A DNA stretch of 64,000 nt from Demequina pelophila (GTDB lineage: Bacteria; Actinomycetota; Actinomycetes; Actinomycetales; Demequinaceae), in NCBI RefSeq assembly GCF_000971175.1, contig NZ_BBLY01000007.1, positions 1-64,000 of the forward strand, in the 5' to 3' direction. Shown here in pieces: positions 8,475 to 17,914 of this stretch (positions are counted from its first letter, which is position 1; every line of letters starts with the position of its first letter). The translations under genes and the position numbers were made by a program. The notes beneath the pieces were generated by a model that was not told the origin of the DNA, did no database searches, and saw only the letters and a program-made list of their open reading frames with translations.

Positions 8475-9146
8475 ATGAGCGCAATGATTCCCGAGATCCT
8501 GCGTGCCGAAAGCACCGCCGTCGCAGTCGGCATGGTGCGCAGGTACTTCGGCAAGACCCCTGAGCCGGATCCGACCCTCAAGGAGAAGCCGGAGCCCTAT
8601 GACGGCGCTTCATTCGAGACGCTCGGCGGGAACTGGAACGACTCAGCGCACGCAAACACGATCACGGCGGGGGATCTCCTCGCCCTATCCGCTCTGTCGG
8701 TGTCGGTTTCGGGCAAGAGCGCGATCAAGATCATGAGTAGCGACTTCCTCGCGGAGGCTGAAAGCCTGCTCGCACACGTACCGGCCGACGTCTCGATCAG
8801 CGACCCGAGCGCCGACGCCCTCATCCAACGCAACGGGTATGCCGACCAGTTTTGGGACCTTCTCCAGACAGTCCCGGGATTCGGCCCCACACGCACGAGC
8901 AAGTTGATCGCTAGGAAGCGCCCGCTCCTGCTCCCGGTCTACGACTCTGTCGTACGGGACGTCCTCGGCCTCAAAGGCCCCAGGCACCACTGGACAAGAA
9001 TGCGCGAGATCATGACCGCCGACGGCAACTCGGTCGAGACGCGCGCGACTGAGATCCGAGACGAGGCCGGCGTCGACCCCATCGTCACTCCGCTTCGCAT
9101 CGTCGACGTGATCCTGTGGATGGAGGGCAAGGCGCACCGGAACTAG
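8475..9146 (+). CDS. DUF6308-like protein
   Basis: A 223-residue protein that resembles the actinobacterial DUF6308 family as I remember it. The diagnostic stretch at about residues 134-165 reads VPGFGPTRTSKLIARKRP followed by LLPVYDSVV, a helix-hairpin-helix-like element next to a conserved Tyr/Asp segment. The middle (about 60-95) is hydrophobic and helical. Function is unknown; the HhH-like element hints at nucleic-acid contact. The ATG at 8475 is chosen because GAGAAGG sits four bases upstream. Longer in-frame extensions lack such a site. It stands alone, with its own stop-codon hairpin downstream. Confidence 0.75.
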   Translation: MSAMIPEILRAESTAVAVGMVRRYFGKTPEPDPTLKEKPEPYDGASFETLGGNWNDSAHANTITAGDLLALSALSVSVSGKSAIKIMSSDFLAEAESLLAHVPADVSISDPSADALIQRNGYADQFWDLLQTVPGFGPTRTSKLIARKRPLLLPVYDSVVRDVLGLKGPRHHWTRMREIMTADGNSVETRATEIRDEAGVDPIVTPLRIVDVILWMEGKAHRN

Positions 9147-9156
9147 TCCGAGCGCC
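9131..9156 (+). terminator. Hairpin with stop codon in its loop
   Basis: GGCGC (9131-9135) pairs with GCGCC (9152-9156), and CGGA (9138-9141) with TCCG (9147-9150). The loop ACTAG contains the TAG stop of the DUF6308-like gene. Confidence 0.5.
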
Positions 9157-9237
9157 ACGCCTCTCGAGCGGTGCTAGGAACCCCTGCAATTGCCTCGGCA
9201 CGCTGCCGCGCAAACCCGAACACAAAGGAGTAGTCGG

Positions 9238-10350
9238 TTGGAAGTACCGTTTGACTCGCTCAGCCGCGGGCAGAGCGCCCGCCTCGTGTATCAAGTTACG
9301 GGAGGCAATGTCCCGGTCGGGAATCCAACCGAGATCCGGTTCAAACTACCGGCGGCAGGCGAGGACGCGGCCGATGCGCAGGCATCGAACTCACCTGCTG
9401 CGGGGCTCCTCACGGCCGCGGGAGCGGCAGGACTCTGTGACCTGGGGTTCGGGGCCGGCACGAACCTGCTCGATGCCGAAGCATTGGCGGTGGTCCGCCA
9501 ACTCGGTGCGAACGTCGAGCACGTCTGGGCGCCGTTCGCCGTGCAGATGCAGAACCTTGGCCTTGTGGCCGAACACTTGGGCCCACTTGATGTCGCTGAA
9601 GCCGAGCAGGGACTTCGGTCAGCGTTGAGGACCAACTTGGCGGAGGCCGTCACCTCGGACGGTGTCAACCTGACCGCATTCAAGCCGGTCCTGGACAGCG
9701 TCGAGGCCTTCACCGAATCGCTCGAGATGTTCGGATTCGGCATGCCGGCCAACCTTCGCCTGTCACCCGACGTACGGGGCATGCTCTCGACCGTCTGGTA
9801 CCTAGTTCACGGCGCACAACTCGCGTGGCTCGCAGAGCACAACATTGCGGTGGGAGCCGATCCGGAGCACGTAAGGGTCCACCCGCTCGACCAGGCTGTC
9901 AGCTTCCTTGTGCGACGGCTCTCGCTCTCGACTGTCGAATATCTCCAATTGCTGCGTATTGTCGCCGATGCGCCTGAGGACTTGATGGAGCCGTTCTCCG
10001 AGATCTTCGCCGACTCCGGAGCCGCAGCGAAGGTTCGCTTCGCCGAGTGGGTGCACGAACGACTGGTGGAGCCGATCTCTTTCACGCTCGCGCGATCGAG
10101 CATGATCTCCTTCCGCCTGGCGCACGACATCGACCCTGTGTTCGAGGGCCTCTATGACGACGCTGACTTCAGCAACGCGCAGGCCTGGATCACGGACTAT
10201 CTCCGGGCGTGGGTCATGTCGGATGCGGGCCTGATCTACCGCACGCAGACAATCCTCGAGATCCAGCAAGATGCGGAGTTCTGGTCCTCGCTGGCGGTGC
10301 AGGACGGCCACACCCCGTGGACCGAAGCGAATCTGGCCTTGTGGACCTAG
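9238..10350 (+). CDS. Uncharacterised protein upstream of the DISARM-like operon
   Basis: A 370-residue protein of unknown function. A Gly/Ala-rich hydrophobic patch at about residues 45-75 precedes a mostly helical remainder with aromatic clusters near the C-terminus. No Walker, nuclease or zinc motif is seen. The start is a judgement: TTG at 9238 is preceded by AAAGGAG (9224-9230), a strong ribosome-binding site at the right distance. The in-frame ATG at 9190 has none and would add 16 residues of shadow-like sequence. It precedes the DrmD-like gene in the same direction, but a small hairpin and an operator-like palindrome lie between them. Membership in the operon is therefore uncertain. 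Confidence 0.75.
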   Translation: MEVPFDSLSRGQSARLVYQVTGGNVPVGNPTEIRFKLPAAGEDAADAQASNSPAAGLLTAAGAAGLCDLGFGAGTNLLDAEALAVVRQLGANVEHVWAPFAVQMQNLGLVAEHLGPLDVAEAEQGLRSALRTNLAEAVTSDGVNLTAFKPVLDSVEAFTESLEMFGFGMPANLRLSPDVRGMLSTVWYLVHGAQLAWLAEHNIAVGADPEHVRVHPLDQAVSFLVRRLSLSTVEYLQLLRIVADAPEDLMEPFSEIFADSGAAAKVRFAEWVHERLVEPISFTLARSSMISFRLAHDIDPVFEGLYDDADFSNAQAWITDYLRAWVMSDAGLIYRTQTILEIQQDAEFWSSLAVQDGHTPWTEANLALWT

Positions 10351-10352
10351 GC

Positions 10353-10371
10353 CTCGCCGTCCTCGGGCGAG
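10353..10371 (+). terminator. Small hairpin after the uncharacterised gene
   Basis: CTCGCC (10353-10358) and GGCGAG (10366-10371) flank a 7-base loop two bases after the stop codon. Only six base pairs and no U-run, so it is at best a weak terminator or attenuator. Confidence 0.3.
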
Positions 10372-10397
10372 TCCAGTGATGGGCTTGGCCGCCCCGC

Positions 10398-10425
10398 TGT
10401 CACACCCCCCTGACACCATGTGTCA
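10398..10425 (+). promoter_or_regulatory. Operator-like palindrome cluster upstream of DISARM-like operon
   Basis: TGACAC (10411-10416), CAT, GTGTCA (10420-10425) form a perfect 6-bp inverted repeat. A further TGTCA half-site at 10398-10402 is inverted relative to the left arm. The cluster sits 45-70 bases upstream of the probable start of the DrmD-like gene, where a repressor site would be expected. No regulator gene with an obvious match lies in the window. Confidence 0.5.
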
Positions 10426-10470
10426 CGCCAGGCACCAAGCCCGGCATCGCTGAGGGAAGCAGAAAGTACA

Positions 10471-13380
10471 GTGACATCCGTGAGCACCGCCGCGCCCGAC
10501 CAGACTCAGACCAGCACCACAGACCTGAACGTCGCCCCGGGCTCGACAGTCGTGGTCAGAGACGAGGAATGGCTCGTCACCAACGTCACCGAGACCTCCG
10601 ACGGCCCCCTGGTCCACGTCCAGGGCCTCAGCGAACTGGTCCGCGGCACCACCGCGCAGTTCTTCGCCTCCCTGGACCGCATCACGCCGCTCGATCCCCA
10701 CGAGGCCAAGGTCACCGCCGACAACAGCCCCAAGTACCGCGACTCCCGCCTGTGGGTCGAGGCGATGCTCCGCAAGACGCCCGTCCCCATCACCGACACA
10801 TCACTGAGCGTTTCCCCGCACATGCTCGCGGATCAGCTCCCCTACCAGGCCACGGCCATCCGCCAGGCCCTCGACCCCGACAACCTCCGCCCGCGCATCC
10901 TGCTCGCGGACGCGGTCGGACTGGGCAAGACCATCGAGATCGGCATGATCCTGTCCGAGCTCGTCAGGCGCGGCCGCGGCGAGCGCATCCTGATCGTCAC
11001 CCCGCGCCACGTCCTCGAGCAGATGCAGCACGAGATGTGGACCCGGTTCGCCCTCCCCTTCGTCCGCCTCGACAGCGCCGGCATCCAGCGCGTCCGCCAG
11101 AAGCTCCCCGCCACGCGCAACCCCTTCACGTACTACAAGCGCGCCATCATCTCGATCGACACCCTCAAGTCGGACCGCTACCTCGCGCACCTGCGCAACC
11201 AGAAGTGGGACGCGGTGGTCATCGACGAGTCGCACAACCTCACCAACTCCGGCACCCTCAACAACCGCCTCGCGCGCACGCTCGCGCCCACGGCCGATGC
11301 GCTGATCCTCGCCTCCGCGACGCCCCACAACGGCAAGATGGAGTCCTTCGCGAACCTCATTCGCCTGCTCGAGCCCACCGCGGTCCGCCCCGACGGCACC
11401 CCCGACGCCGAGGAGACCACGCGGCTCCTCATCCGCCGCCACCGCAACTCCGACGAGGTCGCCGGCGTGGTCGGCGCCCAGTGGGCGCCGCGCAAGGACC
11501 CCCAGCACCAGCTGATCCCCGCATCGGCCACCGAGAACGCCGTCGCACAGGAGCTCCAGGACACCTGGCTCCACCCGAGCACCGGCCGCAGCCCCTACTC
11601 CGGCCAGACCGACTCCCTCTTCGGCTGGACCCTCGCCAAGGCGTTCCTCTCCAGCCCCGTGGCACTCGATGCATCCATCACTGACAGAATCAAGAAGCTC
11701 CGCGACCAGCCCGGCGACGCCGCCGACCAGGAGCGCGAGGCCCTCGAGCGCCTCCAGGACCTCAACGACCCGAGCACCGCCAAGAGCGCCAAGTACGACG
11801 CCCTGGTGGCCTACCTCATGTCCATCGGCGTCAAGAAGTCGAGCCCGATGCGCGCGGTCGTCTTCGCCGAGCGCGTCGCCACCCTGAACTGGCTCGCCGA
11901 GCACCTCCCCGAGAGCCTGGGCCTCAAGGCCGAGGCGGTCCAGGTCATGCACGGCGGCCTGTCCGACGAGGAGCAGATGCGCCTCATCGAGTCCTTCAAG
12001 CAGGAGTCCTCCCCCATCCGCGTCCTCGTCACCGGCGACGTCGCCTCCGAGGGCGTCAACCTCCACGCCCAGTGCCACGAGCTGGTCCACTACGACGTCC
12101 CGTGGTCGCTCATCCGCATCGAGCAGCGCAACGGCCGCATCGACCGCTACGGCCAGCGCCACTCGCCGCAGATCACCACGCTGATCCTCGACCCCACCTC
12201 CGAGCAGTTCAAGGGCGACCTCCGGGTCCTCCGCCGGCTCCTCGAGCGCGAGCACGCCGCACACCAGGCGCTCGGCGACGTCGCCTCGCTCATGGGCAAG
12301 TTCAACATCGGAGACGAGGAGGAGACGGTCCGCAAGATCCTCGCGGGCAAGGTCGAGGAGGACGATGCGGTGGTCACCCCCGAGGTGGCCGTCGAGGTGG
12401 ATCTGATCAGCCAGATCCTCAACCTCGGCGCCGGCGCCCCCGCGGCACCGACCGCGCCAGCAACGCCCGCGACCGCCACCCCCTCGTACCTCTACTCCTC
12501 CACGCTGGACTACCTCCGCGACGCCCTCGACGCCGCGTTCCCCGACAAGTCCGCCGCCCTCACCGACCGCCCCGGCGAGGGCGGCGTGAAGTGGCGCGAG
12601 TACAAGAACGACGGCATCGTCGAGTTCGCCCCGCCGCGTGATCTGCGCCAGCGCCTCGACGCCCTCCCGCAGACCTACCTGAGCGACCGCGACGTCAAGA
12701 CCACCTTCAAGCTCGCCGTCACCGACGCCAAGGGCAAGAGCGAGCTCGCGGCCGCACTGGCGGATTCCAAGGGCTCCAGCTGGCCCGCCGCGCACTTCCT
12801 GGGCCCCCAGCACCCCGTGGTGGACTGGGCGACCGACCGCGCGCTCGCCAGCCTCGAGCGCAACCACGTCTACGCGATGCGCGGCGACGTCGACTCCCCC
12901 ACCGTGCTGCTCATCGGCACGCTCACCAACAAGCGCGGCCACGTGGTCGCCGCCAGCCACATCGCGGCCTCCCGCCTCACCCCCAGCGCGCCCCAGTGCA
13001 TCGTCACCCCGTACCGCAGCGCCCTGGAGATGCTCGAGGACGCCGGCGTCACCCACGCCCAGTCCAACCCGGGCGCCATCACCGGCGCCGATGCGCTCCA
13101 GCCCCTGGTCCGCATGGCCGTCCGCGACGCCAGCGCCAGCCTGGAGAACCACCTGGACGCCGCCCGCCAGGCCACCACCGAGCGCGTCGAGCGCTGGGCC
13201 GGCCGCGCCACCGCGTGGGAGCGCGAGGCGGACACGCTCGCGCAGCGCACCACCGTCAAGACATCTCGCACCACGGTCCGCGAGGTCGAGCGGATGATCG
13301 AGGAGATGCGGCCCGACCGCTACCTGGTCCGCCCGCTGCTCGTGGTGGTGCCGCAGGACTTCTCCGAGGGGGACATCTGA
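10471..13380 (+). CDS. drmD: DrmD-like SNF2-family helicase (DISARM-like)
   Basis: An SNF2/superfamily-2 ATPase of about 969 residues. An N-terminal beta domain (residues about 20-75) of the PG-x-VVVRDEEWLV type is followed by Walker A ADAVGLGKTIE (about 147-157), DESH (252-255) and SATPHNG. The C-terminal helicase half has SEGVNL and QRNGRIDRYGQ. This layout and length match DISARM DrmD proteins, proposed to remodel or translocate on phage DNA. The start is uncertain: the GTG at 10420 lies inside the operator-like palindrome and has no ribosome-binding site. GTG 10471 follows AGGGAAG by 11 bases and is preferred. One base separates its stop from the methyltransferase ATG, so the two are co-translated. 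Confidence 0.87.
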   Translation: MTSVSTAAPDQTQTSTTDLNVAPGSTVVVRDEEWLVTNVTETSDGPLVHVQGLSELVRGTTAQFFASLDRITPLDPHEAKVTADNSPKYRDSRLWVEAMLRKTPVPITDTSLSVSPHMLADQLPYQATAIRQALDPDNLRPRILLADAVGLGKTIEIGMILSELVRRGRGERILIVTPRHVLEQMQHEMWTRFALPFVRLDSAGIQRVRQKLPATRNPFTYYKRAIISIDTLKSDRYLAHLRNQKWDAVVIDESHNLTNSGTLNNRLARTLAPTADALILASATPHNGKMESFANLIRLLEPTAVRPDGTPDAEETTRLLIRRHRNSDEVAGVVGAQWAPRKDPQHQLIPASATENAVAQELQDTWLHPSTGRSPYSGQTDSLFGWTLAKAFLSSPVALDASITDRIKKLRDQPGDAADQEREALERLQDLNDPSTAKSAKYDALVAYLMSIGVKKSSPMRAVVFAERVATLNWLAEHLPESLGLKAEAVQVMHGGLSDEEQMRLIESFKQESSPIRVLVTGDVASEGVNLHAQCHELVHYDVPWSLIRIEQRNGRIDRYGQRHSPQITTLILDPTSEQFKGDLRVLRRLLEREHAAHQALGDVASLMGKFNIGDEEETVRKILAGKVEEDDAVVTPEVAVEVDLISQILNLGAGAPAAPTAPATPATATPSYLYSSTLDYLRDALDAAFPDKSAALTDRPGEGGVKWREYKNDGIVEFAPPRDLRQRLDALPQTYLSDRDVKTTFKLAVTDAKGKSELAAALADSKGSSWPAAHFLGPQHPVVDWATDRALASLERNHVYAMRGDVDSPTVLLIGTLTNKRGHVVAASHIAASRLTPSAPQCIVTPYRSALEMLEDAGVTHAQSNPGAITGADALQPLVRMAVRDASASLENHLDAARQATTERVERWAGRATAWEREADTLAQRTTVKTSRTTVREVERMIEEMRPDRYLVRPLLVVVPQDFSEGDI

Positions 13381-13381
13381 C

Positions 13382-16300
13382 ATGGCCGTCTTCGACTCGA
13401 TCGTCAACGAGGGCGACTGGATCGGCGAGCACTTCCTCACCTCCGACGGCAAGGCTTCCTTCGCTGCGCAGGTGACCGCCCGCACCAAGGAGTGGAAGGA
13501 CGCCGAGGACTCCCCTCTGTCCCGCTTCACCGCCGCGCGCGGCGCGCTCGAGAAGGCGCTCGTCGGCATCGGCCAGAGCGACCACCCCGCGCAGGACGAG
13601 GTCGACGCCCTCCACGAGGAGTACCTGCGCGTGCTCGGCTTCCGCGGCGCCGGCTACGCGATCGGGGACGATGCGCACGTCACCACCGTGGGTGTGCCAG
13701 GGCTTTCTGGTGCCGCACCGCTGGCGATCGTCTCCGCGCGCCCGGCCGATGCGGTCGAGGACCTCCGCGACAAGGAGCGCGTGGGGCTGTGGGAGCCTTT
13801 CGAGGGAACCGACGGCAAGCCGTCCTGGTCGCTCCCCGGCCGCGTCAGCAGCCGATTTTCTGGCGACGATGCGCCGCGCTTCGTCCTCGTCCTGGCCGGC
13901 AGGTGGGCGCTGGTCGCCGAGGCGGCCCGCTGGGCCGAGGGCCGCTACCTGGCCGTGGATCTGCAACTGGTCGCCGAGCGCAACGACGCCAAGAACGGCG
14001 GCGAGATCCTCACCGCGCTGACCATCCTCTCCGCCGAATCGCTCGCCCCGGACGCCGAGGGGCGCACCTGGTGGGAAACGGTGCTCGAGGAGTCCGTGAA
14101 GCACACCGTGGGCGTGAGCAAGGACCTCCGCGAGGGGGTGCGCCGCTCGATCGAGATCCTCGCGAACGAGGTGGTCGCCCGGCGCGCCGCACAGGGGCTG
14201 GAGCCACTTCCGCAGGCCGAGGCACAAGCGCTTGCCAAGCAGTCGCTGCGCTACATCTACCGAATCCTCTTCCTCCTGTACGCAGAGGCCTCCCCTGAGC
14301 TCGGCGTGCTGCCCGTCGGCGCGCCGGAGTACGACGCGGGCTACAGCCTCGACCGCCTACGCGAACTGGTGCTCCAGGAGATCACCACCGAGCAGGCGCA
14401 GCACGGCACGCACCTGCACGCCTCGCTCGACGTGCTCTTCCGGCTGGTCGACCGGGGCCACTCCCCCGCATCGTCCCGCAGCGAGGACGCCGTGACCGAC
14501 TCGCTCACGTTCCGCAGCCTCCGTGCGGACCTTTTCCTCCCCCGAGCCGTCGCGTACCTCGACGAGGTGAAGCTCGGCAACGGCGCGCTCCAGCAGGTGC
14601 TCGAGCACCTGCTGCTGAGCAAGGAGAAGTCCAAGCGCGACCGCGGCTTCATCTCGTACGCGGAGCTGGGCATCAACCAGCTGGGTGCGGTGTACGAGGG
14701 CCTAATGTCGTACACCGGCTTCTTCGCGGAGGAGGACCTGTTCGAGGTCGCGAAGAACGGCGACTCGTCCAAGGGCTCGTGGGTGGTGCCGACCACCCGT
14801 TCCGAGGGCATCGCCGCGACAGATTTCGTCACCACCGAGGACCCCGAGACCGGCGAGAAGAAGCCCGTGATCCACGAGCGGGGCACGTTCGTGTTCCGCC
14901 TCGCGGGCCGGGAGCGCCAGCAGTCGGCGTCCTTCTACACGCCCGAGGTGCTCACTCGGTTCACCGTCTCGCAGGCACTCGCGGAGCTGCTCGATCAGGA
15001 CGGCAAGACCACCACCGCCGAGGAGATCCTGCAGCTCACGGTGTGCGAGCCGGCGCTCGGCTCGGGCGCGTTCGCCATCGAGGCGACGCGCCAGCTCGCC
15101 GCGGAGTACCTCAAGCGGCGCCAGGCCGAACTCGGCGAGAGGATCGCCCCCGAGGAGTACCAGAGGGAACTCCAGCGGGTGAAGGCGTACATCGCGCTTC
15201 ACAACGTGTACGGCGTGGACCTCAACGCGACGGCCGTCGAACTCGCGGAAATCTCGCTGTGGCTCGACACCATGGTCGAGGGCCTCGAGGCGCCGTGGTT
15301 CGGGCTTCACCTGCGCCGCGGCAACTCGCTCATCGGCGCGCGCAGCGCCGTCTACACGCGCGACACCATCAACGCCAAGGCGTGGCTCACCACGCCGCCC
15401 ATCGACATCACGCTCGGTGAGCGGGAGTCGCATCAGATCTGGCACTTCCTGCTGCCCGCCGAGGGCTGGGGCGCCGTCGCCGATGCCAAGGAGGCGAAGG
15501 ATCTCGCCCCCGACGCGGTCGCATCGCTCAAGGCGTGGCGCAGGTCCATCAAGGCCAAGCCGACCCGCAAGCAGCTGGACGACCTGGTGGAGCTCTCCTA
15601 CCGCGTCGACACGCTGTGGAAGATGGCTGCGCGAAGGCTCGAGATCGCGAACGGGCAGGCACGGCGGCCGATCCCGGTGTGGGGTCGCGAGGACGATGCG
15701 CCGGCTGGGATCGTGTCGCGAGAGCAGATCGAGGAGTCGCTCGCCGACGCGAACAGCGCCTACCGCCGCGTCCGCGCGGTCATGGACGCCTGGTGCGCGC
15801 TATGGTTCTGGCCGCTCACCGCAGACGTGCCACCGCCCACCCTCGACGAGTGGATCGCCACCTGCTTCGCGCTCGTTGGGCGTGCACCCGAGGCCCGGAG
15901 CAGAAGCCGGCTCGGGGCGGACACGCTCGCGAGCGCGGGCTCGTGGGATGAACTCAACGATGCCGAGGCGACGGATCTCGGATTCGCGGGAGTGACCCGA
16001 GCACAGGACCTAACGGTGGCGCACCCCTGGCTCGACGTTGCCGCTGGCACCGCCGCGCGACAGGGTTTCTTCCACTGGCAGTTCGAGTTCAGCCCTGTGT
16101 TCACGGATGGTGGATTCAGCCTTCAGGTCGGTAACCCACCGTGGGTGAGGCCGACGCTCGATACCGACGCCTTGCTCGCTGAGGGCGACCCTTGGTGGCA
16201 ACTCGCCAACAAGCCTGCCGAAGCCGCACGGATCGCAAAGAGAGACGCCACGCTCGCAGTTCCGGGCATGCGGGACCTTGTGCTCGATGCGACGGTTGAA

Positions 16301-17914
16301 GTTCTCAGCACCGCGAATTTCATCGGAAGCAGCGCCAACTACGCCGTTCTCTCCGGCCTGCAGCCGGACCTCTACCGATGCTTCATGGCGCAGACTTGGT
16401 CGCACATTGCAGGCGCTGGCGTAGCGGCGCTCATCCACCTTGAGTCGCATTTCACCGAGGAACGTGCCGGCCACCTTCGTGCTGAGACATACCGGCGCCT
16501 GCGGCGTCATTGGCAGTTCATCAATGAGCTCGAGTTGTTCGAAATCCAGCACCAGAAGATTTACGGCGTCAACGTGTACGGCGCCTCCACTGACACGCCT
16601 TCGTTCATTCAGGCGACGTGGCTCTACCACCCCGATACGGTCGATCGCTCATTCGGCCACGACGGTTCTGGCGCGGAGCCAGGTCTGAAGGACGACGAAG
16701 GCAATTGGGACCTGCGCCCGCATGCCTCTCGACTTGTCGTAGTCGGACCCGACATGCTCGAGACGTGGCACGGCGTGCTCGAGGAAGCCGGTACCCCGGT
16801 GCTCGAGACGCGAATGCTCTATACGGTGAACACGTCGGCGGCGAGGGTGCTCGACAAGCTCGCCGGCGCCCCAAGAATCCGTGGTCTCAAGTTGCGCTTC
16901 TCTCCGGGTTGGCATGAGAAGAACGATCGGGTAAAGGGTCGCTTCGTACAGGAGTGGGGCATGGCACCAACCTGGGATGACGCAATCCTGCAGGGCCCCC
17001 ACATCTACGTCGGCAACCCTATCTACAAGGGGCCCAACGAAACGATGGCGCATCACTTGGACTGGACCTCAACGGACCTCGAGGCCCTGCCCGCCAACGC
17101 GATCCCTGTCACTTCCTACAAACCTGCGGGTGACCGGCGAGCATACGATGCCGAGTACACGCATTGGGACGACGACGGATCGACCAAGAGTGCGCGCGAC
17201 TTCTATCGCATTGCCTGGCGCCGCATGGCAGCGAACACCGGTGAACGCACGCTGTTTCCAGCGCTCGTCCCCCCGGGCCCGGCGCTAATCCAGACAGTGG
17301 GATCAGCGGCCGCGCGCGAGATTCGCGAGACCCTCGTCGCTCTCGGGACCATGCAGAGCCTGATCGCGGACTTCGCTGTTAGAGCAGCGCCGAAGAACGA
17401 CATCCTGTTCTCGACAGTCGAGCGTCTTCCCGTGGTGACCGGAGATCTCCGCTCCGAGATCGTCCGCCGAGTCCTCAAGCTGAATGCGATTACCTCCGCA
17501 TACTCGAAGGCGTGGGAGATCGAAAATGCGATATTGGGCGCGTGGAATCCACAGGCGCCCGCACGGCGAGCCCTCGAACGCCGCCAACTCCAAGTCGAGA
17601 TCGACGCCCTCGTCGCGCTCGGCCTGGGCGTCACCGCCGACGAACTCTGCACCGTCTATCGCACCCAGTTCGCTGTCCTGCGCAAATACGACCAAGAGAA
17701 CCACTACGACTCCAACGGACGCCTCGTGCCCAACGAGGTGCTGAAGCTCTACAAGGCCAAGGGCGAGAACCTGACCGTAGAGGAGCGCACCGCGACCCAC
17801 CCCGGTAGCGGCATCGACTACACCTACGAGTTCCCCTTCGTGGTCCCCGACCGGGAGAAGGATATGCGTGAGGCCTACGCGAAGTTCGAGGCCGAGTTCG
17901 GAGACGATCTGTGA
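13382..17914 (+). CDS. Giant N6-adenine DNA methyltransferase (Eco57I/DrmMI-like)
   Basis: A 1510-residue protein predicted to methylate adenine in DNA. SAM-binding motif I, CEPALGSGAF, lies at about residues 555-564, preceded by SFYTPEVLTRF, the usual Eco57I-type lead-in. Catalytic motif IV, NPPW, lies at about 917-920. Residues 1-520 are helical and contain no recognised nuclease. The size and operon place it with DISARM class-1 methylases or PglX/type IIG enzymes. From about 15,850 to 17,560 (residues about 820-1390, covering motif IV and the likely target-recognition region) codon use is clearly less GC-biased than on both sides, suggesting segmental replacement. The GTG of the next gene overlaps its stop by four bases. 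Methylase identity is firm; exact subtype is inferred. Confidence 0.92.
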   Translation: MAVFDSIVNEGDWIGEHFLTSDGKASFAAQVTARTKEWKDAEDSPLSRFTAARGALEKALVGIGQSDHPAQDEVDALHEEYLRVLGFRGAGYAIGDDAHVTTVGVPGLSGAAPLAIVSARPADAVEDLRDKERVGLWEPFEGTDGKPSWSLPGRVSSRFSGDDAPRFVLVLAGRWALVAEAARWAEGRYLAVDLQLVAERNDAKNGGEILTALTILSAESLAPDAEGRTWWETVLEESVKHTVGVSKDLREGVRRSIEILANEVVARRAAQGLEPLPQAEAQALAKQSLRYIYRILFLLYAEASPELGVLPVGAPEYDAGYSLDRLRELVLQEITTEQAQHGTHLHASLDVLFRLVDRGHSPASSRSEDAVTDSLTFRSLRADLFLPRAVAYLDEVKLGNGALQQVLEHLLLSKEKSKRDRGFISYAELGINQLGAVYEGLMSYTGFFAEEDLFEVAKNGDSSKGSWVVPTTRSEGIAATDFVTTEDPETGEKKPVIHERGTFVFRLAGRERQQSASFYTPEVLTRFTVSQALAELLDQDGKTTTAEEILQLTVCEPALGSGAFAIEATRQLAAEYLKRRQAELGERIAPEEYQRELQRVKAYIALHNVYGVDLNATAVELAEISLWLDTMVEGLEAPWFGLHLRRGNSLIGARSAVYTRDTINAKAWLTTPPIDITLGERESHQIWHFLLPAEGWGAVADAKEAKDLAPDAVASLKAWRRSIKAKPTRKQLDDLVELSYRVDTLWKMAARRLEIANGQARRPIPVWGREDDAPAGIVSREQIEESLADANSAYRRVRAVMDAWCALWFWPLTADVPPPTLDEWIATCFALVGRAPEARSRSRLGADTLASAGSWDELNDAEATDLGFAGVTRAQDLTVAHPWLDVAAGTAARQGFFHWQFEFSPVFTDGGFSLQVGNPPWVRPTLDTDALLAEGDPWWQLANKPAEAARIAKRDATLAVPGMRDLVLDATVEVLSTANFIGSSANYAVLSGLQPDLYRCFMAQTWSHIAGAGVAALIHLESHFTEERAGHLRAETYRRLRRHWQFINELELFEIQHQKIYGVNVYGASTDTPSFIQATWLYHPDTVDRSFGHDGSGAEPGLKDDEGNWDLRPHASRLVVVGPDMLETWHGVLEEAGTPVLETRMLYTVNTSAARVLDKLAGAPRIRGLKLRFSPGWHEKNDRVKGRFVQEWGMAPTWDDAILQGPHIYVGNPIYKGPNETMAHHLDWTSTDLEALPANAIPVTSYKPAGDRRAYDAEYTHWDDDGSTKSARDFYRIAWRRMAANTGERTLFPALVPPGPALIQTVGSAAAREIRETLVALGTMQSLIADFAVRAAPKNDILFSTVERLPVVTGDLRSEIVRRVLKLNAITSAYSKAWEIENAILGAWNPQAPARRALERRQLQVEIDALVALGLGVTADELCTVYRTQFAVLRKYDQENHYDSNGRLVPNEVLKLYKAKGENLTVEERTATHPGSGIDYTYEFPFVVPDREKDMREAYAKFEAEFGDDL

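Noticed and set aside
10801-13569. 922-codon open frame on the minus strand
   Set aside because: It lies antisense to the DrmD-like gene and reads as repetitive Gly/Val/Ala/Leu/Arg, as expected from high GC at third positions. No motifs or ribosome-binding site.
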